A DNA stretch of 64,000 nucleotides from Cyclobacterium sp. 1_MG-2023 (lineage in GTDB: Bacteria; Bacteroidota; Bacteroidia; Cytophagales; Cyclobacteriaceae): the NCBI RefSeq assembly GCF_030546805.1, contig NZ_JAUOPC010000006.1, forward strand, positions 1 to 64,000, given 5' to 3'. Positions within the stretch are counted from its first letter, which is position 1. Each line of letters begins with the position of its first letter. Positions 5,994 to 15,621 of the stretch are shown here, one piece after another. A program made the translations under genes and the position numbers. The notes beneath the pieces are model-generated. The model was not told the DNA's origin and did no database searches. It saw only the letters and a program-made list of their open reading frames with translations.

Positions 5994-8840
5994 TTACCAG
6001 CTTCTGGCACCACCCGGCCTTCTGCCTGGATATCCTCCTGGCCTTCCTCCACGGTCATCAGCAGGAAGGTCTGATTTCTTGAATTTACCAATGATATAGG
6101 TAAAAGAAACCATGGCATAACGGGTCATTACATTGGAATACACATCCGAAACAGATACATCAGAGATGGTTCTTGACACACTGTTGTTTTGTTTCAGCAA
6201 ATCAAAAACATATACCTTAAGCTCTCCCTTATTGTTTTTAAGGAAACGGTAGCCTGCTTCTATGTTCCACAACCAAATCGATTGGTCAAAACCTTCTGCA
6301 AGGCCACTGTATAGTACATGGCTCACATTATTGGAGATAAAAGTCTTTCCATCATTGGGAGAATAATAAAACTTCAGATTACTGGTCTGGGTATAATAGT
6401 TGTTTTCTAAAGTGCTCTGAAGACTACTGTTTACAATGGAATAACTTCCCCTTGTAGAAAGATTAAAATCAACATCCTTGGAAATATTACTTGCAAAAGT
6501 AATCCCTTGACTTATATCTATGTTTTCATTGATATTGGTTTGTCCATTGATGATACCCGGCGTTCTGCTATAACTGACACCCGGGTTGAAGTTTACCTTG
6601 GTTTTCAATTTCGGAATGCTGGTTCCATAGTTGATGAAAAGTCGGGTACTCATTTGCCCGCTTAGGTTCACCGGAGTAGTGATTTGCCCACCTCTACTTA
6701 ATAATACATCATTATTAATTAGGGTATCCTGAGGTGCCACAAAAGTACTTGTTCCAATATAGTCACTGGTAAATGAACCCAATAAAAACATAAAGAATGT
6801 TCTATTGGTCTCCATGTCAAACTTAGAAATATTAGCAAAAATACTATTGTTATAACTTTGACCTAAGGATGGATTACCTACAGACAAATTCAGAGGATTG
6901 GTGTTGTCAATTACATTTTGCAGCTGATTTACACTCGGCTCATTCGTTCTGGTTCTGTACCTGAAGCGAAAGCGGGTTCCACTTTCGTTTCTATAATTCA
7001 TGGTCACCGTGGGAAGAATGTTTTTAAAATCCCGGTTGAAAACCCCTTCGGTAGGAAACACACTTACATTGTTTAATTTTGCATACTGATAGTCTACCTC
7101 CATATTAAGGTTCAGGCCATTATTGTTATAGCGGTAACCCAAACCTGTTTTTTGAGTAAAAAACTTATTGTCAAATTCATTACTTAATGCCGTATCCAAT
7201 ACCATGATGCCTTGCTCATTGGCCAGCTGAAAGGTTTTTTGGTCTGCAGCACTTTTGTTGTTTCCTACTTGATAGGAAGCAGTGGCCACTGATTTTTCAC
7301 TTATCGGTTCTGTATAGGTAAAATTGGCCGTATAATTAAATCCATCAGACAATGCACTTGACTGCTGAACAAGTGTATCGAAGGAATTTCTTACATAATC
7401 CTTATTGGCAGAAATCAAGTCTGTTAGTTGGTCTCTTTCATTCCAGGCCGTACTCACATCCGTAGAAAAAGTTCTTCCTTTCTTATCAAATTTATACCTA
7501 TAAGTAAGATTGTTAGATATGGTAAATCCGTTGGTATTTATCCCTGTTTCATTTCTAGTATCACTCAGGCTATCCAGATTCTGGTCCAGGTTCAAACCTC
7601 CAAGATTTGTAAAACTACTATTGTCCTGAAAATTGATACTTGGTCGGATGATCAGCGCATTCTTATCGTTGATATCGTATTCCATTCTGGCATTTGCACG
7701 GTGGTTGTTATTGGTAATATTGCTGATCTGATTTTCCTGGTAAATCTGACTTACATCTTCCGAAACCACCGTTTGCCTGTTGGTGTTTTCCAAAATGGAG
7801 TTCTCCGTAGCATTGTAAAAATAACTACCTGTAAAATTGATCTTTTCCCCCCATTTATCACTGTAGTTTACTCCAAGAGAATTGGTTGTTACAATACCAT
7901 TGTTTTGGGATACCCCAAAGGTTCCACCACTCTGACCACCTCTTCTTCGGCCTCCTCCACCAGTACTTACTCCCAGCATATCGTCTGAAGAGAAATTTTG
8001 TTGGTTGACATTATTGGACATGCCAATAATGGAAATCCTTCGTGCCCCGTTGAAAAAATTAATATTACCTCCTACAGAATACCTGTCATCGGTTCCATAG
8101 CCACCGTATACCCTACCAAAATAGCTATTTCGCATGTTTCCTTTGGTGATGATATTGATGGTTTTGGCATAGTTGCCATCATCTAGGCCGGTAAGCCTAG
8201 ACTGATCAGATTTTTGGTCAAGTACCTCCACGCTGGAGATGGCATCTGCCGGCAAATTCTTTAAGGCAATGGAAGGGTCACTACCGAAAAATTCTCGCCC
8301 ATCTACCAATATTTTTTGTACATCTTCGCCTTGAGCCTGTACTTTTCCATTCTCTATGGTTACCCCCGGAAGTTTACCTATCAGGTCCTCTGCCATCCCA
8401 TTTTCTCTGGTTTTAAAAGCACTGGCATTAAAGACGGCAGTATCTCCCCTCATTTCTCCCACCACATTCTCACCTTCAATTGTCACCTCTCCAAGCAATT
8501 GGCTATCCTCACCAATGCTTATTTTACCGAGATCCAAGGTCATCCCGCGGCTTAACTCCATGGTTACTTTTTCGAAACCCACATAAGACACCTCCAGTTT
8601 AAAGACTGGGAGGCGAGGATGAGCGATAGTAAAACTACCATCTGCACCTGTAGTGGTATTGCTAATCAAAGAGTCCCCTTGGGTTTTTAGCAATACATTG
8701 GCCCCAATCATAGGGTCTTGGCTATTTTGGTCTACAACAATCCCTCGAATCAAAGGAGGGCCTTGCCGATTTCTTTGGGCTAATAGTGGCGTAGAAGCCA
8801 TCAATAGGGCAAAGAAGGTAAGAAATGTAAAAATCCTCAT
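5994..8840 (-). CDS. Outer-membrane beta-barrel protein, TonB-dependent-receptor-like, 948 aa
   Basis: The signal peptide is residues 1-21 (cut after LLAQ). A CarboxypepD_reg-like domain follows at about 28-112 (IRGIVVDQNSQDPMIGANV...). Next is a plug-like domain at about 125-235 (EDLIGKLPGVTIENGKVQAQG, KILVDGREFFGSDP, AISSVEVLDQKSD), then a long barrel of alternating aromatic strands (outer membrane beta-barrel family 3). The extreme C-terminus is not a normal barrel end: after FTYIIGKFKKSD come about 24 Gly/Arg/Pro-rich residues (GGRPGGYPGRRPGG). A second Gly/Arg-rich loop (GGGGRRRGGQSGG) lies at about residue 295. No TonB box is evident and no SusD partner follows. Substrate unknown; the gene stands alone between a terminator and a divergent dyad. 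Confidence 0.9.
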   Translation of the reverse strand: MRIFTFLTFFALLMASTPLLAQRNRQGPPLIRGIVVDQNSQDPMIGANVLLKTQGDSLISNTTTGADGSFTIAHPRLPVFKLEVSYVGFEKVTMELSRGMTLDLGKISIGEDSQLLGEVTIEGENVVGEMRGDTAVFNASAFKTRENGMAEDLIGKLPGVTIENGKVQAQGEDVQKILVDGREFFGSDPSIALKNLPADAISSVEVLDQKSDQSRLTGLDDGNYAKTINIITKGNMRNSYFGRVYGGYGTDDRYSVGGNINFFNGARRISIIGMSNNVNQQNFSSDDMLGVSTGGGGRRRGGQSGGTFGVSQNNGIVTTNSLGVNYSDKWGEKINFTGSYFYNATENSILENTNRQTVVSEDVSQIYQENQISNITNNNHRANARMEYDINDKNALIIRPSINFQDNSSFTNLGGLNLDQNLDSLSDTRNETGINTNGFTISNNLTYRYKFDKKGRTFSTDVSTAWNERDQLTDLISANKDYVRNSFDTLVQQSSALSDGFNYTANFTYTEPISEKSVATASYQVGNNKSAADQKTFQLANEQGIMVLDTALSNEFDNKFFTQKTGLGYRYNNNGLNLNMEVDYQYAKLNNVSVFPTEGVFNRDFKNILPTVTMNYRNESGTRFRFRYRTRTNEPSVNQLQNVIDNTNPLNLSVGNPSLGQSYNNSIFANISKFDMETNRTFFMFLLGSFTSDYIGTSTFVAPQDTLINNDVLLSRGGQITTPVNLSGQMSTRLFINYGTSIPKLKTKVNFNPGVSYSRTPGIINGQTNINENIDISQGITFASNISKDVDFNLSTRGSYSIVNSSLQSTLENNYYTQTSNLKFYYSPNDGKTFISNNVSHVLYSGLAEGFDQSIWLWNIEAGYRFLKNNKGELKVYVFDLLKQNNSVSRTISDVSVSDVYSNVMTRYAMVSFTYIIGKFKKSDLPADDRGGRPGGYPGRRPGGARSW

Positions 8841-8975
8841 ATACGTATCTTTTTAAACATGAGGATTAGACCTTTCCAATTACCAAAGGTTTAATGGAAA
8901 GGCTGAAAAAGTATGAAAGGATTTATTACCCAACAGACGGCAAATTTAAGGGATTAATAGCCAGCCAATTAGCAC

Positions 8976-9010
8976 TAGCCTTCCAAGGGTTTAAAACCCT
9001 TGGAAGGCTA
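8976..9010. repeat. 35-bp perfect inverted repeat (dispersed family)
   Basis: TAGCCTTCCAAGGGTTT, a single central A, then its exact reverse complement. It sits between the barrel gene and ytxJ, 17 bp past the ytxJ stop codon, where it could act as a terminator. A relative with the same design (CTTCAAGGTTTT and complement) is at 23705-23737. Confidence 0.7.
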
Positions 9011-9026
9011 CAAAAAGTTAATATTT

Positions 9027-9365
9027 CTATTCCGCCAATGAAATCAATTCATTATAATTGATTCCCATATGGCTATTATTATAGACCGCTTTTCCACCCT
9101 TTACCACAATTACTTGAGGAGAAGCATGGGTTACACCGAATTCCTCTGCTATGGCATTGGACAACGCCCTGTAAGATAAGAGGTCAAGGTAATAAGGGGT
9201 AAACTTTTCATTATTTCCATCTTTCCAGTTTCTTTGCAATCTATTCCAAGCCATACCGCTAATGGAACAACTCGTGGAATGTTTAAATATCACCACCGGT
9301 TTTTCATTGCTCTGCTCTTTGATCGCATTCAATTGAGAAGCATCCTCTAATTTTATCCAACTCAT
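9027..9365 (-). CDS. ytxJ: YtxJ-family bacilliredoxin-like protein, 112 aa
   Basis: This thioredoxin-fold protein of the YtxJ family is associated with bacillithiol redox metabolism. The fold is seen in KPVVIFKHSTSC (strand, then redox Cys33 at the helix start), the cis-Pro region ASPQVIVVKGGKAVY and a final helix. Only one cysteine is in the active-site position (SCSISGMA), consistent with a monothiol bacilliredoxin that removes bacillithiol from proteins. Length is typical (105-115 aa). It is monocistronic. Bacillithiol production is known in several Bacteroidota, so the function is plausible, but no bsh gene is in the window. Confidence 0.85.
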   Translation of the reverse strand: MSWIKLEDASQLNAIKEQSNEKPVVIFKHSTSCSISGMAWNRLQRNWKDGNNEKFTPYYLDLLSYRALSNAIAEEFGVTHASPQVIVVKGGKAVYNNSHMGINYNELISLAE

Positions 9366-9438
9366 AATTTATTTCGACTAATATTGAAAACCAATAACCA
9401 AAATAAAAGTGCTTAAAGTTCAAAGGAGGCTCATTTTT

Positions 9439-9469
9439 TTTGAATTGTCCTATTTTTCTCTTACCTCTG
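9439..9469 (+). promoter_or_regulatory. Promoter of the DUF4403 gene
   Basis: TTTG (9439-9442), 19 bp, then TACCTCTG (9462-9469), close to the Bacteroidota consensus TTTG-N19-TAnnTTTG with one mismatch. The start codon is 55 bp further on. Confidence 0.5.
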
Positions 9470-9524
9470 CATTAAAATCTCATTTCTTCACCCCCAATCT
9501 TTCCATTTAGACGTTAAAGTCAAT

Positions 9525-10919
9525 ATGCCAAGATACTCATTGCTAATAATTGCTCTTCTTATTGCTGCCTTTTCTAGTTGTAGTAGTTTAAAATTAAATG
9601 GTCCTGAGGCCCAAGCTCCTCCACCTGCCTTACCAAAAGCAGCCTTATCCATAAACCTTGGCCTTGAAATCCCTTTGTCCTACGTTCAGGGAAAAATAAA
9701 TGAAAGCCTCACTGAAAAATTATTTAAAGAGGAGGGATTGGAACTGGGGAATGGGCTGTATGCGGATGTGGATCTAAAGAAAAATGGGCGCTTCAGCTTG
9801 TCAGCCACAGAAGAGGGCAAAGTATTGGTAGGGCTACCTGTTTTTTTGGACGGCAAGGTAAGGCTGGAAAAGAAAATATTTGGACAAAAGATCTCTTCTG
9901 CCATTCCCTTTCAGGAAAACCTCTCTCCACAAGTCAGTTTTATTCCTCAAATCAATAGCGACTATAGCTTTGGCATAGAGGAATTGGATATTTTATCCTG
10001 GGGCAAAGCTTTACAATATGATTTTCTGGGTTTCAACATCGATTTCGAACCTCTGGTAAAGAAGAAAATGATAGGGGTAATGGAGGATCAACTGGCCTCC
10101 GGATCTTTAAAGTCTTTGGACATCAAACAAATAGCCAATAATTTTTGGGCCACCTTTGGACAACCCAGGTATTTGGACAATGGACTCTCTGCCAGTTATT
10201 TGTATACACGGCCTGACAAAATTGCCGTGGAAAACCAATTTACAAATGATCAAAAGCTCTTGCTCAACATTGGGCTGGAAGGAGAGGTTTTAAGGCAAAA
10301 AGAAAAACCTCTACCTACACAATTGGCAGCCCTTCCTCCGGTGAGCCAAGAAAATGTGCAAGGAAATGATTTTAACCTAACCTTACCTATCTATATAAGC
10401 TTTGATGAAATGGCTGCTTACCTTGAAAAACAACTCAAAGGAAAGCTCATAACTGTAGACAAACAAACCAAATTATTGCCGAAGAAATTTAGCCTTCGCC
10501 ACTTCGGTGAAAGAACCCTGATCACCATGGAATTCACCGGAAAAAGAAGCGGAAAAAAAGATTTAGATGGCACTTTTTATTTGGCCGGAAAACCGGTTTT
10601 TGATCCTCAATCACAAAACGTAGTACTTGAAGCTATAGACTTTAAGCTTTCTACCAAAAACTTTCTGGCAAATACCACCAATTGGCTAAAGCGAAGAAAA
10701 ATTCTGAAAGCTATTCGGAAAAAAGCGGTGTTTCCGGTGGAAGAACAACTGGCAAAAGCAAAAACGATTTTACTACAAGAAAGTCAATTGGACTTAAGCT
10801 TGTTTGCGCTTTCCCTCCAATCTCCTGAAATAGTCATTGAAGGCATCTACCCATCTGAAACAGGTTTAGATATTTATGTCAAAGCCGCTGCTGCCATTGA
10901 TGCCCGTTGGAATCCCTAA
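9525..10919 (+). CDS. DUF4403 family lipoprotein, 464 aa
   Basis: A lipoprotein signal ends at the lipobox FSSC (Cys19). The rest fits the DUF4403 family of periplasmic or outer-membrane-anchored proteins: repeated long beta-strands around amphipathic helices (EIPLSYVQGKINESLTEKLF, LPIYISFDEMAAYLEKQLKGK), an arrangement like the tubular lipid-binding (BPI/SMP) folds. A fold of two related halves is suggested by the similar openings at about residues 48 and 288; this is inference. Biochemical function is unknown. The gene converges with the exonuclease at 10928, only 8 bp away. Confidence 0.82.
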   Translation: MPRYSLLIIALLIAAFSSCSSLKLNGPEAQAPPPALPKAALSINLGLEIPLSYVQGKINESLTEKLFKEEGLELGNGLYADVDLKKNGRFSLSATEEGKVLVGLPVFLDGKVRLEKKIFGQKISSAIPFQENLSPQVSFIPQINSDYSFGIEELDILSWGKALQYDFLGFNIDFEPLVKKKMIGVMEDQLASGSLKSLDIKQIANNFWATFGQPRYLDNGLSASYLYTRPDKIAVENQFTNDQKLLLNIGLEGEVLRQKEKPLPTQLAALPPVSQENVQGNDFNLTLPIYISFDEMAAYLEKQLKGKLITVDKQTKLLPKKFSLRHFGERTLITMEFTGKRSGKKDLDGTFYLAGKPVFDPQSQNVVLEAIDFKLSTKNFLANTTNWLKRRKILKAIRKKAVFPVEEQLAKAKTILLQESQLDLSLFALSLQSPEIVIEGIYPSETGLDIYVKAAAAIDARWNP

Positions 10920-10927
10920 GTTTCGGG

Positions 10928-11614
10928 TCATGCCATCAGCTCACCAAAGGTTTTTATTCCTTTTTTATCAGCCACTTTCAAAAGTTTTATTAAAAGCTGA
11001 GCGGTAAGCAAGGCATCTCCTGCCGCCGTATGCCTGTCATCCAGGGAAATCCCATACCGCTCACAAAGCTTGTCCAAGGAGTAATCCTGAGAGGCTATGG
11101 TATGCGGGTTATAATACTTTCCTACCTCCATCCTCACCGCCAAGTCATAGGTATCTAGACCGGGCTGACGGATTTTCTTTAAGCCCAGCTTGTGGCCAAC
11201 CTTCTCCAGCATGGCAAGATCAAATCCCAAATGATGCCCAACAATAATCCTATTGGCTGCATCAGCTAGAAAGCTCCTTATCAATTTCTCTCTGCTGATA
11301 TAGGGCCTTTCCTGAACCAAGCCATGTACTTTTACAGCTTCTTTGCTGCGTTTCTTTGGCCGCAAATAAAATTCCTTGGACTCGGAAATTCGTATGCTAT
11401 TGTTGCTCACAATCACTGCTCCATAGGAAAGCACATAATCTTTCTTTACCTCCAGTCCCGTGGTTTCTGTGTCAAAAACCAGAAACTCCAGTTCTCGGAT
11501 AGGTTTACCTTTAGGGATTTTTTTAAGTAGGGTCTGTTCGTATGCCTTGATATAGGCAGGCTTTGGTAGGGGGCGAAGGCCAAAAATTGATTTCCATTCC
11601 ATATCATTTGCCAA
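10928..11614 (-). CDS. 3'-5' exonuclease, DnaQ/DEDDh family, 228 aa
   Basis: A DnaQ-like (DNA polymerase III epsilon-type) exonuclease. All DEDDh residues are present: D48 and E50 (VFDTETTG), D132 (HHLGFDLAML), H195 and D200 (DRHTAAGDALL). It overlaps the sensor gene upstream by 11 bp, so it is translationally coupled; an internal ATG at residue 5 would remove the overlap. It is the last gene of the acetate operon (DUF4212, symporter, acs, cNMP-CBS-DUF294, exonuclease), a conserved neighbourhood in Bacteroidota and Proteobacteria. Whether it acts on DNA, RNA or a small nucleotide there is unknown; the context suggests a signalling or RNA-related role. Confidence 0.88.
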   Translation of the reverse strand: MANDMEWKSIFGLRPLPKPAYIKAYEQTLLKKIPKGKPIRELEFLVFDTETTGLEVKKDYVLSYGAVIVSNNSIRISESKEFYLRPKKRSKEAVKVHGLVQERPYISREKLIRSFLADAANRIIVGHHLGFDLAMLEKVGHKLGLKKIRQPGLDTYDLAVRMEVGKYYNPHTIASQDYSLDKLCERYGISLDDRHTAAGDALLTAQLLIKLLKVADKKGIKTFGELMA

Positions 11615-13550
11615 AATAATCCAGTTGAAACCTTACCCGTAAAATTTTCTGTATTTCATCAATAGGGAAAAATGCATTTTTAAGCAATTGGCGTTGAAGT
11701 TTACCTAAAGAGTTAGGCTGGATAAACCTCCCTGAAGAGGAAGAAGACAATCCTTCCAAAGCCCTGATGCGCATAAATATTTCATAAGCTTTCCCTGCAT
11801 CCTTAAACAATGCCGCTTGATTGGGTTCAAGTTCGGCAAGTTTTTCATACCGTTTGAAAGTATTGTTGATTCCCACTACCTGATGGTTTAGAATCAATAC
11901 CCTTGCAGCATCAGCCAGCGGCATCATGGCCCTTAACTTTATGTCAAACTTCTCAGCGTGCTCTCCGGATTTTTCAATAATAAAGTTCCGAAAGAAGCCC
12001 AATGGGGGAGGGTTTAATAAGGCATTTTTGGCAAAGAAATTTAGAAAAATCTTTCCTTTGCTAATCTCTTCATACACATGCATTGTCAGCTCTTCCGCAA
12101 GGGCCATTTTTCCGGCCACTGCCCGAAAATCAAAGAATATAGAAGCCATCAACAAAGAAGGTTGATCAGATTTCCTTATCCATTGGCTGAAATAATCTTT
12201 CCATTGGGACATGGGTTGGCACCATTTGGGATTGTTTGCCATCATCTCTGCAGGGCAGGAATGAAAACCACAGGCAAAAAGTATATCCATCACATCCCTT
12301 GCTATCAGGTGCATAAATTCTCTTGTTCTTTCTTCCATGGAAGCCGGAACGTCCTCATAAACGATGGCATTGTCTAAGTCTGTACGAAGCAATTGTTCCC
12401 CTCGGCCCTCTGAACCAAGGCCGAGAAAACAAAAGGGCGTATCACAAACTTCTGGGAATTGGGCCGAATGCCTGCTTTTAGCAATGTGAATGGCCCGCTG
12501 AATGATGGTATCATTGATTTCCGTAATGATACCGGCAATAAAATCAATGGCCAATTCATTTTCCAAGAAATAGATCAGCATTCCTTCTGCCTGATTCCGT
12601 AATTTGGCAATCTCATGCACATCCTCACTGTCTTGCAAGGCTTTGATAAGCACTGCAGGGCTATTGCCCTGTGAAAGAAGCACATCATGATCAGAAATAA
12701 TTCCGACTATACCGGAATGATCGGTCCCATCCTCGGTAAAAACCAGGTGGTGCAGCCTATTTTTTACCATGTTGAGGTATATCTGTGAAAATTCAAGGTC
12801 CTTTTTTGCTGTCACCACCGGATGACTCATGATTTTCTCAACTTGGGTATCATAAGGCAAGCTTTCAGCAATCAGTCGATTTCTGAGATCTTTGTCTGTA
12901 ATGATGCCTTGTGGGAAATTATCGTCATCAACGATTACGATTGAACCTACCTTGGCTTCACTCATTTTGGCCACAGCCCGGGATACGGTATCTCCAATAT
13001 GACACTGAATAACAGGCGCTGAATAATTTATAGAAGCCTGACCGGGGAAAAGCAATAGCCCATTCTGCTGCGCACTTTTACCCAAAAGGGAACGCACTTT
13101 CTGTGTTTCTGAAAGATCTGAACGGATCACCACTTGACCGGAGGCAAATCCTGAAGCGAAATAAAGACTTACCTGGCTATTTTCTTTGAGTATTTTATCG
13201 AATACTGCTACAGGGACAGCAATAATTAGGCTATTCTCATTGGCTTTGGCATTCAGTATATAAGGCCGTTTGCCCAACAGGGCCAGCACCCCAAAGACAT
13301 CGCCTTCATCACAGAATTCCATGGTTTGCTCCTTACCATCAATAATGTCTGTTAGCTTGATGGCACCTTCTCTGACCACGAAAAAGTAATTTTTTGCAGG
13401 CTCTCCTTTTTGAAACAAAAATTCATCTTTTTCAAAATATATAAGGTCTACCTGCTTTGCGACTTGAGTTAGCAGTTCAGAAGACAAGAAGCTGAAAGGG
13501 GGGAATTTTTTCAGGAAATCAACAACCCTATTAACGATGACATTGCTCAT
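11604..13550 (-). CDS. cNMP-binding/CBS/DUF294 nucleotidyltransferase-like sensor, 648 aa
   Basis: Domain order: cyclic-nucleotide-binding domain (about residues 15-130), paired CBS domains (about 175-300, with GSIVIVDDDNFPQGIITDKDLR and GIVGIISDHDVL), then DUF294 nucleotidyltransferase-like (about 330-465) with the GSEGRGEQLLRTDLDNA motif (GS...TDxD), and a C-terminal DUF294_C helical domain. The architecture is typical of putative regulators next to acetate permease and acs genes; it probably senses adenine nucleotides through the CBS pair and modifies a target. Some members are thought to nucleotidylylate proteins, by analogy with GlnD/GlnE; not shown here. The gene starts 84 bp after the acs stop codon. 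Confidence 0.88.
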   Translation of the reverse strand: MSNVIVNRVVDFLKKFPPFSFLSSELLTQVAKQVDLIYFEKDEFLFQKGEPAKNYFFVVREGAIKLTDIIDGKEQTMEFCDEGDVFGVLALLGKRPYILNAKANENSLIIAVPVAVFDKILKENSQVSLYFASGFASGQVVIRSDLSETQKVRSLLGKSAQQNGLLLFPGQASINYSAPVIQCHIGDTVSRAVAKMSEAKVGSIVIVDDDNFPQGIITDKDLRNRLIAESLPYDTQVEKIMSHPVVTAKKDLEFSQIYLNMVKNRLHHLVFTEDGTDHSGIVGIISDHDVLLSQGNSPAVLIKALQDSEDVHEIAKLRNQAEGMLIYFLENELAIDFIAGIITEINDTIIQRAIHIAKSRHSAQFPEVCDTPFCFLGLGSEGRGEQLLRTDLDNAIVYEDVPASMEERTREFMHLIARDVMDILFACGFHSCPAEMMANNPKWCQPMSQWKDYFSQWIRKSDQPSLLMASIFFDFRAVAGKMALAEELTMHVYEEISKGKIFLNFFAKNALLNPPPLGFFRNFIIEKSGEHAEKFDIKLRAMMPLADAARVLILNHQVVGINNTFKRYEKLAELEPNQAALFKDAGKAYEIFMRIRALEGLSSSSSGRFIQPNSLGKLQRQLLKNAFFPIDEIQKILRVRFQLDYFGK

Positions 13551-13634
13551 ATGGGAATTGGGTCAAAGGAATAGCAATGTATAGCAGAAAAGTCCTGCCA
13601 TACATTGCTTATATAATAACGGAAAAATAAGGAT

Positions 13635-15533
13635 TTACTCCTTCCTTCCTGCAATAATCTTATCTACTACGTCAGGATCCAGCAAGGTGGAAGTATCTCC
13701 CAAATTATCCATGCTACCTTCTGCAACTTTTCTCAGGATCCTCCGCATGATTTTACCCGAACGTGTTTTAGGAAGCCCCGGAACAATCTGAATTTTATCA
13801 GGTTTAGCAATTGGGCCAATGATATTGGTAACCGAAGCCTTAATCTCATTGGTCAAATTTGCTTCTGTCCTATTGGACATGTCACAGATCACATAAGCAT
13901 AAATGCCTTGGCCTTTAACTTTGTGCGGATAACCTACCACAGCAGATTCCACTACCAAAGGATGCTCATTGATGGCATTTTCTACCTCAGCAGTGCCCAT
14001 CCTGTGCCCTGACACATTGATCACATCATCCACACGACCGAGGATACGGTAATAGCCGTCATGGTCTCTTTTTACTCCATCACCTGTAAAATACATGCCT
14101 TTATAAGCGGAGAAGTAAGTTTGTTTACACCTTTCATGGTCACCATAAGTGGTTCGGATCATTCCCGGCCAAGGGAATTTAATGCAAAGGTTTCCTTCTA
14201 CAGAATTTCCTTTAAGCTCTTTCCCATCCGGATCCATAATCGCCAGCTGCACGCCCGGAAGTGGAAGGGTAGCAAAAGCAGGTTTGGTTGGTGTAATTCC
14301 TGCCAGCGGAGAAACCATTATCCCCCCGGTTTCAGTTTGCCACCAAGTGTCTACGATTGGGCATTTTGTTTTTCCTATATGGGTATGGTACCAATGCCAA
14401 GCTTCTTCATTAATAGGTTCTCCTACTGATCCCAAAACTTTAAGGGAATCAAGTTTATAAGGGGCTATCGGCTCAGTACCGTGCACCTGCAAGGCCCTAA
14501 TGGCAGTAGGTGCGGTATAAAATTGATTGACTTTGTACTTGTCCACAATTTCCCAAAACCTCCCTGGGTTAGGATAGGTTGGCACTCCTTCGAACATAAT
14601 GGTAGTGGCTCCTGTCAAGAGCGGTCCATACACAATGTATGAATGCCCGGTAATCCAGCCCACATCGGCCGTACACCAGTACACATCTCCTGGGGTATAT
14701 TGAAATACATTCTCAAATGTAAACTTGGAATAAACCATGTATCCACCACAAGTGTGTACCACACCTTTAGGCTTTCCTGTAGAACCGGACGTATAAAGGA
14801 TAAACAATTCATCTTCACTGTCCATTTCTTCTGCTACATGGCTGGTACTTTGACCTTCAATGGCTTCATGCCACCAAAAGTCTCTGCCGGCTTTCATGTT
14901 TACTTCCTGCCCTGTTCTTTGGAACACTATCATGGTTTCTACCAGATCGGTGCTCTCCAAAGCCTCATCTACAACTGATTTTACGGCAATTTTTTTCTTC
15001 CCTCTATAGTTTCCATCTGAGGTAAGCACCACTTTAGCTTTACAGTCTTCAATCCTATCTGCCAAGGCAGAACTGGAGAATCCTGCAAAAACGACGGAGT
15101 GAACTGCACCAATACGGGCACAGGCAAGCATGGCGATTGCTGCCTCAGGTACCATGGGCATATAGATAATAACCTTATCCCCTTTACCTACACCTTTTTC
15201 AACGAGAACATTAGAAAAACGACAAACTTCCTCATACAATTCCTTGTAGGTAAGGATTCTGTTTGGATCTCCGGGTTCATTAGGCTCCCATATAATCGCA
15301 GGCTTATCGCCCATGATAAAAAGGTGCCTTTCTAGGATGTTTTCGGTAATGTTAAGTTTCCCATTTACAAACCACTTTACATCCGGACCATCAAAATTCC
15401 AATCCAGGACCTTATCCCATCGTTTTTTCCAATGAAAAGAATCGGCAATTCTGGCCCAGAAATTTTCCGGATCTGCTACACTTTTTTGGTATTCATGGAA
15501 ATAACCACTCAGGCTATGAATTCTATCGCTCAT
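13635..15533 (-). CDS. acs: Acetyl-CoA synthetase (acetate--CoA ligase), 632 aa
   Basis: This AMP-forming enzyme activates acetate with ATP and CoA. The adenylation motif YTSGSTGKPKGV is at about residue 250. The region VDTWWQTETGG and the hinge YFTGDGVKRDHDGYYRILGRVDD are typical of Acs, and the C-terminal TRSGKIMRR holds the lysine that is acetylated by Pat-type enzymes in other bacteria. Length is normal (about 630-650 aa). It sits 88 bp downstream of the acetate-type symporter, in the same operon, so uptake and activation are co-expressed. Confidence 0.96.
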   Translation of the reverse strand: MSDRIHSLSGYFHEYQKSVADPENFWARIADSFHWKKRWDKVLDWNFDGPDVKWFVNGKLNITENILERHLFIMGDKPAIIWEPNEPGDPNRILTYKELYEEVCRFSNVLVEKGVGKGDKVIIYMPMVPEAAIAMLACARIGAVHSVVFAGFSSSALADRIEDCKAKVVLTSDGNYRGKKKIAVKSVVDEALESTDLVETMIVFQRTGQEVNMKAGRDFWWHEAIEGQSTSHVAEEMDSEDELFILYTSGSTGKPKGVVHTCGGYMVYSKFTFENVFQYTPGDVYWCTADVGWITGHSYIVYGPLLTGATTIMFEGVPTYPNPGRFWEIVDKYKVNQFYTAPTAIRALQVHGTEPIAPYKLDSLKVLGSVGEPINEEAWHWYHTHIGKTKCPIVDTWWQTETGGIMVSPLAGITPTKPAFATLPLPGVQLAIMDPDGKELKGNSVEGNLCIKFPWPGMIRTTYGDHERCKQTYFSAYKGMYFTGDGVKRDHDGYYRILGRVDDVINVSGHRMGTAEVENAINEHPLVVESAVVGYPHKVKGQGIYAYVICDMSNRTEANLTNEIKASVTNIIGPIAKPDKIQIVPGLPKTRSGKIMRRILRKVAEGSMDNLGDTSTLLDPDVVDKIIAGRKE

Positions 15534-15621
15534 ATCTCGATATTTTAGGTTTTATTAAACTTTAGGTGAATTAAATAATGCAAAGCACTTGACTCCAACA
15601 AATCCCTTGCATTGATTTAGG

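Noticed and set aside
7428-8856. Several plus-strand frames opposite the barrel gene
   Set aside because: They are antisense shadows of a well-supported 948-aa coding sequence.
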